Assembly: GCA_034509425.1 (NCBI GenBank)
Contig: JAVTVJ010000494.1
Location: forward strand, 248,001-312,000
DNA length: 64,000 nucleotides
Direction of reading: 5' to 3'
Source: Eopsaltria australis
Lineage: Eukaryota; Chordata; Aves; Passeriformes; Petroicidae
Part shown: one piece after another, positions 50,990 through 62,050 of the stretch
Position numbering within the stretch: the stretch's first letter is position 1
Layout of the letters: the number at the start of each line of letters is the position of its first letter
Notes under the pieces: model-generated
The model's input: the letters and a program-made list of their open reading frames with translations, nothing else
Databases searched by the model: none
Told to the model about the DNA's origin: nothing
Made by a program: the position numbers and the translations under genes

Positions 50990-51197
50990 GGGGGGAAGGC
51001 GAGCGGGCGGAGGGCGGGAGCGGGCAGCTCCTCCTCGCACACAGACCCGGAGACACCGGCAAGGCGCCTCAGCCGCGGGGACGCGGGACACGCCGGCCTC
51101 GCGCTTCGGTCCCGCCGGAGCCCTCCGCCACCTAGCGCGATCCCCGGCGCTGCGGGAGCCGACGGAATCGCGGCGCGCTCCGCACCGCCTGCCGAGC
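50990..51197 (+). other. KLF3: Probable noncoding exon 1 of KLF3 (5' UTR)
   Basis: Proposed from its 3' boundary: GCCGAGC followed by GTAAGTG, a near-ideal donor with GT at 51,198-51,199, the strongest I see in the CpG island in + orientation. KLF3 in mammals has a noncoding first exon in a CpG island spliced to a short exon carrying the ATG, which fits. The left edge is arbitrary because no initiation element is visible. The proposed exon contains no ATG, so it adds no upstream ORF. Other donors (for example GTGAGT at 52,097) could define alternative first exons. Transcript data are required to confirm the boundary. Confidence 0.55.
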
Positions 51198-52012
51198 GTA
51201 AGTGTGAGGGCGGGGGTAATGCGGGGGCCGGGCTGTGCCGGCTGCGGGATGGAGGTGCCGGAGGAAGAAAGTTTCCAGGCGCTGCGAGCAGCGCGGAGCC
51301 CGAGGCGGCAAGGTGATGCCGCGGGAGCCGCAGCCACGCCGGGGGTGGCGGGAACTGGGTCTCTGTCAGGCCGCAGTTGCGGGGAAGGGGGAGCAGAACT
51401 CCCCGCGGGGGCTCGCTCCGCGGCGCCTGGGAAACTCGCTGTGCGGCTGGGGACGCAGGGCCGCCGCTGTCCGCCCAGCGCACCTGTGTGGCCGGCGGGG
51501 CCGCTCGGGGGGTGCCTTCCCCGGAGCCCTCCCCCGCCCGCCTGTCCCCGGCGGGAGGGCCCGTGGGCCGCCCGCCCCTCGGGGCCGCTCTCCCGCCCAG
51601 CGCGGCCGCAGCCCCCGGCCTCTCGTCGGGGCGGGACAGGCGCGAGTTCGGGTAGAGACTGAAGTGCCGTGGGATCCCAGGCGGGATACAGTGCCCGACC
51701 AGATAGAGGTGGAAAGTGTAGCGGGCTCACTCGGTTCCGCGGGCGACCGAGGAGATGCCAGGGCAGGAGCTCGCGTCGTGTCCCACCCGTAGCTCGGAGC
51801 GGATCGGCAAGCGCCATGTCCCCCGTTTAACTCTTGGTGAAGTCCAGGATGAAACCGGCTCCCGAAAGTCTGCCCCTCGTATTGTCACGTCACCTTAGCA
51901 CCGCTTGGCCGCCATGCAGGCGAAGGTAAAACGTGGGACAGCACAGCAGCGAAGTGTGGAGTTAGAAATAACCTTTCCTTTGCTAGATGACTTTTGTTGG
52001 GTTTTTTCCTTC

Positions 52013-52028
52013 TTTTTTTTTTTTTTTT
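52013..52028. repeat. 16-nt poly-T run
   Basis: An uninterrupted T16 within a T-rich stretch just downstream of the CpG island. Confidence 0.9.
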
Positions 52029-54142
52029 CTCTTCTGTTTATTTATTTGTTTTAACCGAAATGGGAATAGGAGTTACTTGCCTTGGACCGCTGTGAGGTGA
52101 GTGCCTGGCACAGCTAGGGGAGCCCTGCAAAGGAAGGCTCAGCAACACGAGCCTGCGCTGGGAGATCACAGCACCTAACCGGAGCTCCAGTGATCATTCA
52201 GGAGTTACATAAAAAAATACATTAAAGTTTTTTTGGAGCACTTCCCTTTTGATTCAGGTACTGTACCTGCACTGTCCGCTGTGTTTTGTTCACTTCCTCA
52301 CCTTTGAAAATTCAGGAAGTGTCACTGTTTGTGGAACTGAGCTCTGAAGGTTTAATTGTTGGGAAAAGCTGAATTTGGGTGGCCGACAGGAGAGCTCTGA
52401 AGACTTGACTTCATTTAAACTAATATACATAAATATACATTACCTGTGTTGAAAAGAAGGAATTACATGGCTGCTGACTAGTGACTTTTCCATCGAGTAC
52501 TTTTAAGATACCGGCATGATAATCACATGAGCAGCTGGTACTTGTGTGAGAGGAATTACATCTGGATTTGATAATCTCACTTGACCCAGAAGATACTTAT
52601 TTCAAATTAGCTTTTTAAGAATATATTGTTATTGTCTAGTATCAAAATGTAAACAGCCTGAAGCTGACTTGAGTAGCCTTTTTTTCACAAGCAGGCAAAT
52701 ATTTCCAGGGTTTTTTTCCCTGTCCATGCTGTTATAGCTGTGGTACAGATCACAAGAGAGACTGGGGGTAAGGGCGAGGGATGGGGGTAGGAAGCAATGC
52801 TAAATGGTCTCTCCCTTCCCTGAGAATCAGAGCAAAATTTCCTCCAAGTTGCAGAGCTGCAAGGGAGCCCTTAGGTACTGTGAACATTTGACCTAGGCAA
52901 CGCCTGTTCAGCCAAAAGCAAAAGCCTTCAGACAAATAAAGATGTGTAAGTGAGATTAGTTGAAGACATAGTGGTAATACAGATGTTACACGATCACCAA
53001 ATTACCTATGTTTGCAGTTATTCAGTATGAAGAAGTAAGGAACTGATACTGTTGGCATAAAACCTACGCCCACACATTGCTGTGTAGATGCTGTACTAGT
53101 CAGTTTTTACCCATTATTCATTATTAAACTCCAACCTTGGAACCCCACAGCATTCATTGGTGTTGCTGTGGTACTCATCCACATAATTTGCTGTTACACA
53201 TTCTCAGATTTGACAATATTAGATGTCCCACCCATGATACGTAAATAATAGATGCAAGGTACCTAAGAGAAGAGAGAGAGTATTTGAAACCACAGCTTTG
53301 AAGGAAAACAAGTGTTGAAGTTATCTAGACGTCACACAGTAGAATAAGTTGTGCTATTCCTCTGCTTCAGCTTATTTCATTTATTTAGCTGTATACATGG
53401 GTGCTTCAAAAATAAAAGTAGTAAATTAATGGGAAATCTGGTTATGAAATGAAGTCTGAGTGCATATGAAAACAGGGATGTGGAAGGCTAAGCACGTGAT
53501 GGCTTAGAAAAATATTCTTGGGTGCGCTGAGTGATGTTGGTCCTCAGCTACGGAGAAGTATTGGGCATGAGTGAGCCACTGTCCAGGAGCAGCCCCAAGC
53601 TTTACAAATACGTCCTGCAGTGGTCTCATCCCCCAGCTCTGTCTGCGAAGAAGGTGCTTACTGCCAGGCTGGGCGCTGCCTCTTTGATGTCATGAAGCCA
53701 AACCTCTCTTTAGCTACCGGCATTCTGTAAATACAGTAATAAACCAACTGGTCTAAGGGAAGTTTTCAGCGAATCCTCCTGACCTGTGGTGTCTTAAAAT
53801 CTCCTGCTCCCTCATGTTAAGGGAGCCTGTTTGTAAATAGGGCAGGTCCCCTGCATAAGGACAGTGTTTTTATTCACACCCAATGAACAAACACCTCCAC
53901 CCACTGTTGTTGTTTTAAAAGACTCCAGCTGCTCATGAATATAGGGTCAGGGAGGGCCGCCTAAATGTTTCTCTGTGCTTTCTCCCCAGCGCAGCCAGCA
54001 GAGCTGTTTCCTGTTCTTTGTTTCAAGGCTGGGGTTTGCGTCACACATTCCAAGTGGCATATGTGGTGCTCTTTCCTGTTTCAGGCTGTTTTCTGGCAGT
54101 TCGGTAGCCTCGTCCAGGCCCCTTGTCACTGCCCCTCAACTC

Positions 54143-54167
54143 CCAATCCCCACCCGATGAGTTATCA
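54143..54167. promoter_or_regulatory. CCAAT-CACCC-GATA motif cluster in intron 1
   Basis: Within 25 bp: CCAAT (54,143-54,147), CCCCACCC (54,148-54,155, a match to the KLF1 class CCNCNCCC) and TTATCA (54,162-54,167, a GATA site on the minus strand). CACCC plus GATA is the classic erythroid combination, and mouse Klf3 is reported to have a second, downstream promoter (1b) activated by KLF1. Whether this site is the counterpart is inference; no start site or first exon is evident. Confidence 0.3.
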
Positions 54168-57100
54168 TGTCTCTGCACACTCAGGATTGCTTAAGATGCC
54201 TGTGTTATGTCATAACGAGGTTTCCAAGTTAACCTTTAACGCATGTCCTTTACTCCAATATAGTTATGGGGGTGAATTGGAGAGCTTAACTCTTCGCTGA
54301 AAACTTGAACTCAGGTCTCCAGAAAATTGTGTACCAGTTTTCTGCTCTCACTTGCTCATCAGCTGATCTGGAATAGCTCCATTAAAGTCACAGAGTTGCA
54401 CTGAAGTATAAAGAGTGTAAGTGAGAAGAAAGTGCACATCTGTAGGCTCATAGTTTTGAGAGGTTTTTGGCTTCAGCCTTTACTCAGCCTGAATGGCCCA
54501 CTATAAGTACTTTGTATTTCCAAAATTAGAAAGGAGTAGGTATTTTCTACTTATACAGACTAGAAGATTCATTGTCTTCCAGATATAATACAGAAAATGA
54601 GGCACTACTGTCTAACTTTTCTTTACCATTAATAAGTACTGCTGTTCCACATTTTGCATTTTTGAAGGCATAAAAGTAATTGTTTTGCTCCTGTTTTTAT
54701 ATTTATCTTCCCCTTCACCCAGTTGCAGGCAGATGTAGTGAAAAATTGAGGAAAATTTAAATCTTTCTGTTGCTTTGGATCTGACAGAAGAAGAGCTAAT
54801 GGACCCAAGCCAAAGCTCATTGAAATTGAGAGAAAGACTTGCATTAACTTCAGTGTGCCCTGGATGAAAATGCGAGATGGAGTATTTTTTCTCTGCCTCT
54901 TATGGGCTGAAATATGCATGTTTTCTGTACACACAGAAATACTTCCACCCTTTCATTTTACTCTTTTTTTTCCCCCCAGTCATTTTTATAGTAGTCTTTT
55001 AGTTTCTGCTCTTGCTCTTCTGGATGCTACAGGTTAGCTGTTCGAGATCATTGAAGGTATCTTTAGAAAGTGACTGAAATACACACTTTAAACTTCTTTC
55101 AGAGTTTAATTTTGTGTGAAAAAAGTAATTTTTATTGGATTATGTGTGCATACTGACAGCAAACTGTTTTTTGTCTCTTCAGAAATCCAGATAAAAAGAA
55201 GTACTTGGCTACACAGTTTTGGTAAGTTGTTTATTGATTACATTAATTTGTTGCTCTCAGTTGTTTTCATTTTGTTGTTTTTCTGTTAATTTTAGAACAC
55301 CATGGATGAGTTTACCCATTAGAACACGATTACATATTTTAATTCTTGTACTGTTAATTTGCCCAAGATTTCAAACAGTTAATCTTTTTTTTCCAATGAC
55401 AGAGGAAAAGAGTTGCATTTAACTGTGGTTAATATTGGAAACTGCTGTATAATAAATGCAGTAAATTTTGTGGTTCACACCTTTTTGTAGCCAGAAGTTC
55501 TGTAAAGTAAGGAACTGAGGTTAAAATTATAATAATTTTTGTAAACCAACTTTTAAATGTTAATTAACACCGCTAACAGGAGGTCTTTTAGAGTTCTTTT
55601 ATGCTGTCAACATTCAATCTTCGTGTTTTCATTCCAAGGCTAGTTGCTTCCAATCCAGAATATGAAGTTTAGCAGAGCTGGTTTTAGGAGAGATTTAACT
55701 CTTCCCTGTGAAGCATTTGCTTGATGCCAAAGCATCCTTTGAGGGTTTTGTAGCCGTAGGTGATACCTCCCAGGGGAAGGAAGAGTAAGTGTAGATCAGC
55801 CAAATGGTAAGACAAAGCTCCAAAAGGTTTTAAATACTAAACTAACTCAGAAGGGAAAAAGCCTATCACACAGTCAGTGTGTGTCACTAACTAACTTGAT
55901 CCATGAAGACATGACAGAGTTTCCACTTTTAAAGAGTCTAAGCTGCTTCAATCACTGTCACGTTTATACCCACTACACTGTCCACCTCTTTTCCCTAGTT
56001 GGTTTTTTTTTCATTTCCATAGGTTCATAGAAGTACATCAACATTTGCCCTGTACTCAGATCCTTGTTCAAGTCAATCATTTAGTCAATCATCCTTTCTC
56101 TAGGATTACATTTTCTTTCTTCTTTCCCATGCTATAAAAAATGTTGAATCTCTTTTTCACGTTTCCTGAAATAGCAGAACCCTTCACATAAGAGAACAAT
56201 ATTTTCTGTCATTTTTCTCTCATAATAAAAAGGTTTAATTATTCTCCTATTAAATTGTCTTAAAAATTAACCTCTTAAGAAAAGCACAACAAAAAGAAAA
56301 CCAACGAAGTTCAGTTTGGAGGGGAAAGATTATCATGCCATTCCACATACTTCACTTGTTTTCAGAAGTCTGATCTTTTATCCATACTAGACTGTGTCTC
56401 CTTCTAAGAAGTAGCTTGAGACAGGAAACCAGACTGCAGACTGCCCTGATGAGGGAGAATATTGTCTAATGGAGGTGCCCCAAGAGCTTTTCTTTCTCCT
56501 CTTAGGTTCAGTAAGTATAGAACTGAAGGTTCAACAGGGCTTACATGGGCTCAATTTTTCCTTGGTAAAGATACTTTCTTAACAAGCACTTCAAGAACAT
56601 TCTTGCCCAAGATTTTTACATACAAGAAAGCCATTTCCAGGCATATGGCTCTAAAGAGCCTGCAACAGTATTATCAGAAATTTAATGGAAATATCGATTA
56701 GTCTGCTACACAGGTGATAAATCATTATGTCAAAGCAGTTCTAGGTCAAACAAGGTGACATCAACAAAGTTATGATACACAAGTTGTACAAAAACACAAG
56801 TTTTTCAGCCTGCTTGCAGTCCTGAAAGGAGGAAGACAAAAGATTTTCAAGTCTTTGCTAAGAAGTGAAAATAGTTTGAAATACTAAATACCAGAATTCT
56901 GTAGAAATGCTCTTTTTCTTAATGCCTTAATGCCTTAATAAAACTTCCAGGAGAAAATTTTTGCCTAGGTACCATTTTCTTTTATAAAATATTCTAACTT
57001 TTTCAACAATTATTTTTGTTACCCAGTGGAAATCCAGCAAATAAACACAGAAAACTGTTGATAAGGAGAACATTTTCTTGGTGTGCTGGTTCTTCATGAT

Positions 57101-59839
57101 TTGCCTTCTGCTCTGTTCCTCATGGTCTGGCTGCTCTGGTCTCTTCCCACAGCACCATATCTGGACCTTTGTTCCTTCCACTGCTCTTGCTTGCTCTGGC
57201 TGAGTCTGACTGCTGTGCTGAACTGGAGAGCTTCTTTGCCTGCTGCTATTTTGGGGTCAAGTGCAGTTAAGCACTTGCTTACTTCCCATTAAAGTTAATG
57301 GAACGTTAGAAACACTTTTTTGCTGACTCAGGTCTTGATGAGCAACTGGTACAGGAAAGTGCAAACACGTTACAAGCTCTGGAAAACAGTTTTTGTACCT
57401 TCCACAGGGAATGTAGGTCTCAGAACTGTTTCCTCTCTGTCAAACTGTTTGGAGGTTCCTCTGAAGACTACTTCTCACCTGTGTTCTGAAAACCTCCCTT
57501 GCCTTCTGGATTGCATCAGTGGAGAATCTTCTGATACTATTGCTTCTCCCTTATATCAGTGGAAGTTTGACTTGAGGTTCACAGAAGGCATGGGTTCAGA
57601 GCAACAGGTCAGAGTCCCAAAGTGCTTGAACTGAAGAGCTTTTGCAACGTAACTTAGTTTTTGCTGCTGGATTCAAACAGTGCTGCAAGAGCTGCAGTTC
57701 CTTGTAGAGGGCACTCATACAGTGGTAATTCAGCAGATACCCTTACATTATTCTGTAATTATGCTGACAATAACAATCATACCTTGAAGCTTCTAGACAA
57801 AGACTTGCCGTACATGGGGCAGCATTCCTTTTCTTCCCCCAGACACAAAGATTTAGGAAATAAACCCTGTATGTGTTCTCAGGCAGAGTGAAGAGGGGCA
57901 GAATATATGGTCACCACCGCGCTGTCTGCAACAAAAGTCAGTCACTGACTGCTTTTCCAGGTATATAATGATAGCACAGGCTTTATATTAGAATAAAACT
58001 TTGTTGTTGGAGGTGCACAGTCAAAACTGGCCCTCTGCCCCACCCTTTCCTTTCATAACAGGCCTGCAGAGTTGGTGGACCTCGAAGGTAGATGTGCAGA
58101 GCTGCTGGGAGTAGCTGCACTGCGGTTGCCGTTTTCCAGCTGCTCTGCAGTGCAAATGTGTAGTCTTGAGTGCATTCTTTAACCACTTTGCACATTTCAT
58201 CCAGGGTAAATAATCCATACAATCCTTATTGTCAGAATACACGTTTAAGTACCTTTAAGCTTTCATTTAATCTTAATTATGTCTCTGAAACAATAAATCA
58301 TACACCTGTCAGGAAGTTAATATTGAGAAGTCTTCAATCCTGACAAGGTGATGAACTCTGACGGTAGTGAACTTCCCTTCTGGAATGGATACCTTGCTGT
58401 ATATTGGATCATAAGGGCAGAGTTTGTGTTGTTTCTGGCTTGCTGTCTTCACTGGACTTCAGATAGGAGAATACTGAGGGACTTTGCCTGGACTTTACCT
58501 TGCACCTGTCCTTATTTGCATACAAAACCTAGTTGCTTCATTCGTCTTTCTGAAGTACAGGGCGTGAGCAAAATCTTATCAAAAGCTGTGTCCTGTTTGG
58601 ACAAGTTGGACTGACTTGGCAGAGCTCCACAGGGTGGAGTGAATGGGAGGAGGCAGGAAAGTAAAACTGGGTGGCTTGTTAGCAAAAAAAAAGGAGGGAG
58701 AGCAAAAAAAAGAGAGGGTGGAATGTTTGCTTACCGGATTGCAGTTAATTATTTAGTTTCAGATTACATTCATTTTAAATTCTTTTACCTCATATGAGAA
58801 AACCCTTTAATGCAAAATACTTTACCTAATAAAGTGAAAGACAAAAGTTCTTGTTTTTTAATACATTTAACATGAATATAGTTGTCACCTCACCAGTTTT
58901 TCCAGAGCACCTCAGGAATGAGAGATGGTATTTTGATTTTCCAGAAATCATTTGTATATATTAAACACTTCACGGGCTTTCAAACAAGTACATTCTGAAA
59001 TCACTCTGTAAAGTAGAACCCAACTGTTTTTTCATTCCTCTGTAATAGAAAGAGATAAGACTGTTTACCTTCCCTATGCCCCCTTCTCAAATGTTAAGGA
59101 GAGAAGGACTGAGAAGTTTTGAGTCAATAGGCATGATTTTGCTAATATACTGGGAAAAACTATCTACTTCTTAGTAGAAGTACCATGCTTTATTTGTGTG
59201 AGTGTACGTGCACATATTTGCTCATGAGTGTGGTCCAAGCTATTAATTTGGAGCATTATTTTTAAATACAAAGAGTAGTCTTTTCTGAGCTTATTTACCG
59301 CCTTAGAAAAACATCATTTTGAGATAAATTTTAAATATCAGATCCAAAGCTGACTTATATTGACTCTGTAGCAGTCTGACAGGACCAAGTGTTACATCTT
59401 AATTAATTTTTCTTTCTTGAAAATTGGTTTCAAGTCACTATCAAATGGAGAGCGGAAACCTACTTAAGAGTAACATAATAAAGAAGTGCTTGATTCCTAT
59501 ACTCTGATGCAGCATAGTAAACTTACATAAAAGTAGTTTTCCTCTGCTGTTCTTAGATGACTGCACTTGGGAAAGATTGAGAATTACTTTTCACTTTTGT
59601 TCAGAGTAGTACGCTTCCTGTTGGGTATGTCAGTTTAATTCCTGTGCAGTGATTTGGAGCTATCTCAGGAAACACTGAAATGTGTAGCATGTCATATGAA
59701 ATGTGTATCAAATGTCTTTTCACACACTTTCTTGGAGTAAAAGGTGAAAAGGAATCATTCTTGAACTGAAGAAAATACAGTTTTAAAATTACAAAAAATT
59801 ACAGAAAGGGTCAGCATCATTGCTTTTACTTAGAACTAA

Positions 59840-59840
<1 letters not shown>

Positions 59841-59873
<33 letters not shown>

Positions 59874-60007
59874 CTTTCTTTCTTTCTCTTCTTTTCTTTC
59901 TCTTTTTCTTTTCTCTTCTTTTCTTTCTCTTCTTTTCTTTCTTCTTCTTTCTCTCTCTTTCTTTCCTCTATTTCTTTCTTTTTCCTTTCTTCTCTCCTTT
60001 CTTCCTT
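59841..60007. repeat. (TTTC)n polypyrimidine tract
   Basis: 167 bp of almost pure pyrimidine on the + strand: about 30 bp of perfect TTTC units, then imperfect TTTCTC/TTCTTTTC variants. Mirror-symmetric segments make it a candidate for triplex (H-DNA) formation. The lysine/arginine/glutamate-rich minus-strand frames here are repeat artefacts. Confidence 0.95.
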
Positions 60008-60925
60008 CACTAAAGTACAAATTGATGTGTTCCTTTATCTATGCACATACAAGGTAAAAATCAAAAGTTTCTGGAAACCTGAAAGGAATTAGTTCCAAAT
60101 TCTTATATAGGAGCTCTGAGTGGCTACATTTTACTGTAAACATTTTTCATGTCTAAAAGTACAACTTTTCTGTTTTCACGATGCAGATGAATGTGTGAGA
60201 ATATGGATGATGCATAAATACGTGGATATATTTCTGGGAAGTCAGTATTCTGAAACGTTAGTTCTAGCTGTGTGAATTGTTGAAACCTGAAAAAGAGAAC
60301 TAGATAATGGTTATTTAAATGATAACCATTCAAAGAAAATAGTATAATTAATAACCTTCTCACAAACATACTTAAGGTATTTACGGAATTATCACAACTT
60401 TTAACAAATAGTGACATCTAACACGACTGCTCCTAAACTATAACTACATACTAAGTTTAAACTGGAAATTACATTGGGCTGCATTATTTGTTTCACTTTA
60501 GTTTTGCGATTTGTTTTTGTCAGGCCTTCAACTTCTGTAAGATGAATTATGAAAATACTATAATTTACTCTGCTACATGTTTGTTTCCATTATTCAAAGT
60601 TCACACTGTTGTAAGATATTTCCAGAAGTCTTTAAACTTTATTTATGTATCCAAATAACTAATGGTAGACTTGTAACAACTCATGCCATCTCTCTCTGGA
60701 AGCTCTTAACAAATTTTGATCTGTAAACACTTGTTAACTGCAAGGTTGTTCCTTAGCATAGGCCTATTAGAATTGTTTTAATTTGAGCAGGTACGTCTTA
60801 AAATGTTCATTTACATTTCTGTGAGAATTTCCCAGCCACAGCCGCAAATCTGTCGGTTAGCCTTCAGCCTGTCCTGCAGGGTGGATTGCAGATGGTAGAG
60901 TCTGGCTGTATTCCCTTCTTTCCAG

Positions 60926-60938
60926 TGCCATCTACTGG
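60926..60938 (-). promoter_or_regulatory. CTCF core-motif match
   Basis: On the minus strand the sequence reads CCAGTAGATGGCA, which satisfies every position of the CTCF core CCASYAGRKGGCR. At 13 positions with this degeneracy, well under one such match is expected by chance in 64 kb on both strands. It lies about 1.0 kb upstream of KLF3 exon 2, in non-repetitive DNA. Occupancy is untested. Confidence 0.6.
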
Positions 60939-61589
60939 CCAAATTGAATTTGTGTCATTTAATTCTGTCCTCGCATCTTAAAAGAGAGCCCACTTTCAGG
61001 CAGGGCTATGAAGTCTATGATGTACAGTCAGAACTTGCTCCTTTGACATTAGTCATATTTTGTATAACCTCGAGGGATTTATAAACAGCTTGGCAACATC
61101 TAAAGGTCATTGCGAACAACTTCCCTTTGCTTCCCCTTAGTTTCTCTGTGTACCCTTATGGCTTTACGCAGAAGAGGTATCTCCTTTCCTTCCCAGGATC
61201 TTTCCAAGATGACCATGGCAAATGTGTAGTAGGACAGTTATGACACGCTTTATGCTAAATACTTTTATTTCAGGCATTTAGAGATTGGACAAGTAACTCT
61301 GTATTTGTACACCGTAGGAAAAAAAAAACCTGAAGCTGCACAGAATGCAAGCAGATTTTTTTAAGTGCTTTTATTTTGCATAGTTAGTACAAACAGTTGT
61401 TGAATTGTCAGTAAATCTATGCTGCCATAATAACTGATGCATTTTTTCTCTTAAGTCATTGCAGCATATTGAATGTAGTCCAAGTTAGTCTTGAATTTTA
61501 ATCTTTTTTTTGCATTGATATCCGTGTCATTGTATGTGATCTATTGGGTTTTTGTATTAGGACTCTTAGGAAAGAAAGATGCTCTCCAA

Positions 61590-61615
61590 GTTTATACAAG
61601 TTCACTTGTATAAAC
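61590..61615. repeat. 11-bp perfect inverted repeat with 4-nt loop
   Basis: GTTTATACAAG at 61,590-61,600 and its reverse complement at 61,605-61,615 flank TTCA. It could form a short hairpin in the KLF3 pre-mRNA, about 335 nt before exon 2. No known family recognised. Confidence 0.85.
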
Positions 61616-61950
61616 AAGATTATTCTGAGGTTGTGATGCTGATGAGAAATGCCTGGTCTAAACTGTGATGTGTTAAAACACTTGACAGCTAATGAAAGTG
61701 AAATTTCTGTGGTCTTGGTGTGCTGACATGCACAAAAAAGTTCAATTTGACTTTCATTAAAGTGAGGAGATGTCCCTTTGTTTCAATAGCAATTTGGAAA
61801 GAAAAAACATGAAATAAATTCAGTCAAAGATTTAAAAATCTGTGTTAGAGATGGATAAATATTCACATTAATCTGGCAAATTAATCTCTGCAATTCAAAA
61901 AGTTCATTAGGGTATTTCCTATGGCTTTCTAACACCTTGTCTTTTCCCAG

Positions 61951-62050
61951 CAGGACAGAACCTCAGAGGCATCAGAACTGGTGAATAAAAAAGATGCTAA
62001 TGTTTGACCCAGTCCCTATCAAGCAAGAAGCCATGGAACCTGTTTCAGTG
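61951..62050 (+). other. KLF3: KLF3 exon 2 (first coding exon)
   Basis: Bounded by a TTTTCCCAG acceptor ending at 61,950 and a CAGTG/GTAAGA donor with GT at 62,051-62,052, giving 100 nt: 43 nt of 5' UTR and 57 nt of coding sequence. The acceptor is followed at once by a second CAG, making a tandem NAGNAG, so exon start 61,954 is also possible; this would change only the UTR by 3 nt. An in-frame TGA at 61,982-61,984, three codons before the ATG, rules out N-terminal extension. Confidence 0.88.
61994..62050 (+). CDS. KLF3: Krueppel-like factor 3 (BKLF), N-terminal coding exon, partial
   Basis: KLF3 is a nuclear C2H2 zinc-finger factor that binds CACCC/GC-box DNA and mainly represses transcription through CtBP, with roles in erythroid, B-cell and adipose development. 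This exon gives MLMFDPVPIKQEAMEPVSV (19 codons, ending in phase 0 at the donor), which is the KLF3 amino terminus. Relative to the mammalian protein as I recall it there are two conservative changes, Val9Ile and Asp15Glu. Residues 9-12 (IKQE) keep the psi-K-x-E SUMOylation consensus at Lys10, a reported modification site needed for full repression. The ATG has A at -3 and an in-frame stop upstream; a second Met at codon 3 could also initiate. The remaining protein (about 345 residues in mammals), with its CtBP-binding motif and three C-terminal zinc fingers, lies in exons beyond the window: no continuation exon is visible before 64,000. Neighbouring TBC1D1 and TLR genes known from this locus in other vertebrates are not seen here. 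Confidence 0.92.

Larger units (their letters stand above)
49870..51680 (+). promoter_or_regulatory. KLF3: KLF3 CpG-island promoter
   Basis: About 1.8 kb of strongly GC-rich, CpG-dense DNA bounded by AT-rich sequence on both sides: the largest CpG island in the window. It lies upstream of, and in the right orientation for, the KLF3 coding exon, and carries many GC boxes and CACCC-type elements, the motif classes bound by Sp/KLF factors themselves. A TATA-like CATAAAA lies at 50,231-50,237 and a GTCATGTGAC E-box at 50,956-50,965; a GTCACGTCAC element sits just outside at 51,884-51,893. The absence of a clear TATA near exon 1 suits dispersed CpG initiation. The exact start site cannot be fixed, and the island is wide enough for divergent or alternative first exons. 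The long frames on both strands (up to 378 codons) are composition artefacts. Confidence 0.85.
51198..61950 (+). other. KLF3: KLF3 intron 1 (proposed)
   Basis: About 10.75 kb between the proposed exon 1 donor and the exon 2 acceptor. The acceptor region has a plausible branch point (TTCTAAC, branch A at 61,932), a pyrimidine tract and TTTTCCCAG. Contents: the tail of the CpG island to about 51.7 kb; a 16-nt T run (52,013-52,028); an alternative donor-like GAGGTGAGT (GT at 52,097); a CACCC/GATA cluster near 54,150; a polypyrimidine microsatellite (59,841-60,007); a CTCF core motif (60,926-60,938); and an 11-bp inverted repeat at 61,590-61,615. No other coding exon was recognised. Confidence 0.6.

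Noticed and set aside
50745..51817. Open frames of 305 (+) and 286 (-) codons over the proposed KLF3 exon 1
   Set aside because: Same composition artefact. They cross the strong donor at 51,198 and overlap on opposite strands.
59789..60092. Lys/Glu/Arg-rich and Phe/Ser-rich open frames
   Set aside because: Translations of the (TTTC)n microsatellite on the two strands.
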